NCBI GenBank assembly: GCA_017474765.1 | Contig: JAFVGW010000023.1 | Span: 1 to 64,000 of the forward strand | Direction of reading: 5' to 3' | From: Salinivirgaceae bacterium | GTDB taxonomy: Bacteria > Bacteroidota > Bacteroidia > Bacteroidales > SZUA-534 | DNA: 64,000 bases | In this document: positions 63,808 through 64,000 of the stretch, piece by piece | Position numbering within the stretch: the stretch's first letter is position 1 | Layout: every line of letters begins with the position of its first letter | The notes under the pieces: model-generated | The model's database searches: none | Seen by the model: the letters and a program-made list of their open reading frames with translations, nothing else | Told to the model about the DNA's origin: nothing | Translations under genes and position numbers: made by a program

Positions 63808-64000
63808 TAAAAACAGCGCTCTGTGGGGAACTTTTTTCGTTTTTTTTATTGCGCGAAAGCAATTTATCACTAAAATTGCACCGTTTTCAAAAAGGCGCGG
63901 ATAGTTCTATCCAAACGAAATCACTTCTTATTTGTGAAATCCTTTTCGAACATTATTTGAAATTGTGTAATCACTATTTTACAAATCATTTTTTTATGAA

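Noticed and set aside
63990..64000. ATG at the right edge as a new plus-strand gene
   Set aside because: Only five bases are visible; there is nothing to test.

Overview
The window looks like chromosomal DNA of an anaerobic member of the Bacteroidales (phylum Bacteroidota), probably an uncultured gut or rumen lineage. Three things point there. Promoters repeatedly match the Bacteroidota -7 box TAnnTTTG, and several also have TTTG or CTTG 18-19 bp upstream. Start codons generally lack an obvious Shine-Dalgarno sequence. The gene content is also typical: DUF4254 beside a GT9 glycosyltransferase, DUF5063 beside a DEDD exonuclease, a spirochete/chlamydia-style V-ATPase operon, a DPE2-like GH77 with two CBM20 domains, and four-helix-bundle (23S IVS-type) proteins. 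No rRNA, CRISPR array or prophage is visible. Taxonomy is inferred from these features only.

Layout. 0-7 kb: the edge of an insertion sequence, ligA, a four-helix-bundle gene, a large hybrid sensor kinase with a degenerate ATPase domain, and a RidA/chorismatase-like gene starting at TTG. 7.2-14.4 kb: a V-type ATPase operon (E, DUF2764, A, B, D, I, K) whose c-ring subunit keeps the full set of known Na+ ligands. 14.5-20 kb: periplasmic GH2 beta-galactosidase, a CDF metal exporter, an unusual repeat-filled intergenic region, and malate dehydrogenase. 20-25 kb: a YtrA/GntR-type ABC transporter operon with four tandem paralogous membrane proteins and a candidate operator over its promoter, then a secreted DUF4412-like protein.

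25.5-34 kb is an envelope-decoration locus. On the plus strand it has a HisC/CobD-like PLP enzyme, a LicC-like cytidylyltransferase, a CDP-alcohol phosphotransferase and a WaaE-like glycosyltransferase. Converging on the minus strand are a GT2 enzyme, a YejM/PbgA-like protein and an LTA-synthase-like phosphotransferase. A simple reading is that the first three genes make and attach a CDP-activated (amino-)alcohol phosphate to a surface glycan. 34-42.5 kb looks like a non-phosphorylative L-fucose pathway (UxaB-like, UxaA-like, fuconolactonase-like amidohydrolase, Zn-alcohol dehydrogenase, fucose-dehydrogenase-like AKR, FucP). It is interrupted by an ORF6N-domain gene that overlaps the amidohydrolase stop.

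42.5-50.6 kb: heptosyltransferase-like GT9, DUF4254, ketopantoate reductase, tRNA-Pro(GGG), trxB, malQ, an LpxL-like acyltransferase and xseB. 50.6-57.8 kb: an arginine biosynthesis run on the minus strand (GNAT, argG, a second four-helix-bundle gene, argC, argD, argB, argE-like). 58-61 kb: an SRPBCC-like protein, DUF5063, a DEDD exonuclease and an RlmI-like methyltransferase. 61-63.8 kb: a CtpA-type protease, PnuC and a nicotinamide-riboside-kinase-like ATPase on the minus strand. Many spacers are filled with short degenerate words (TTAGGA, TTCAACC, CCCATTCTT) and extragenic palindromes.
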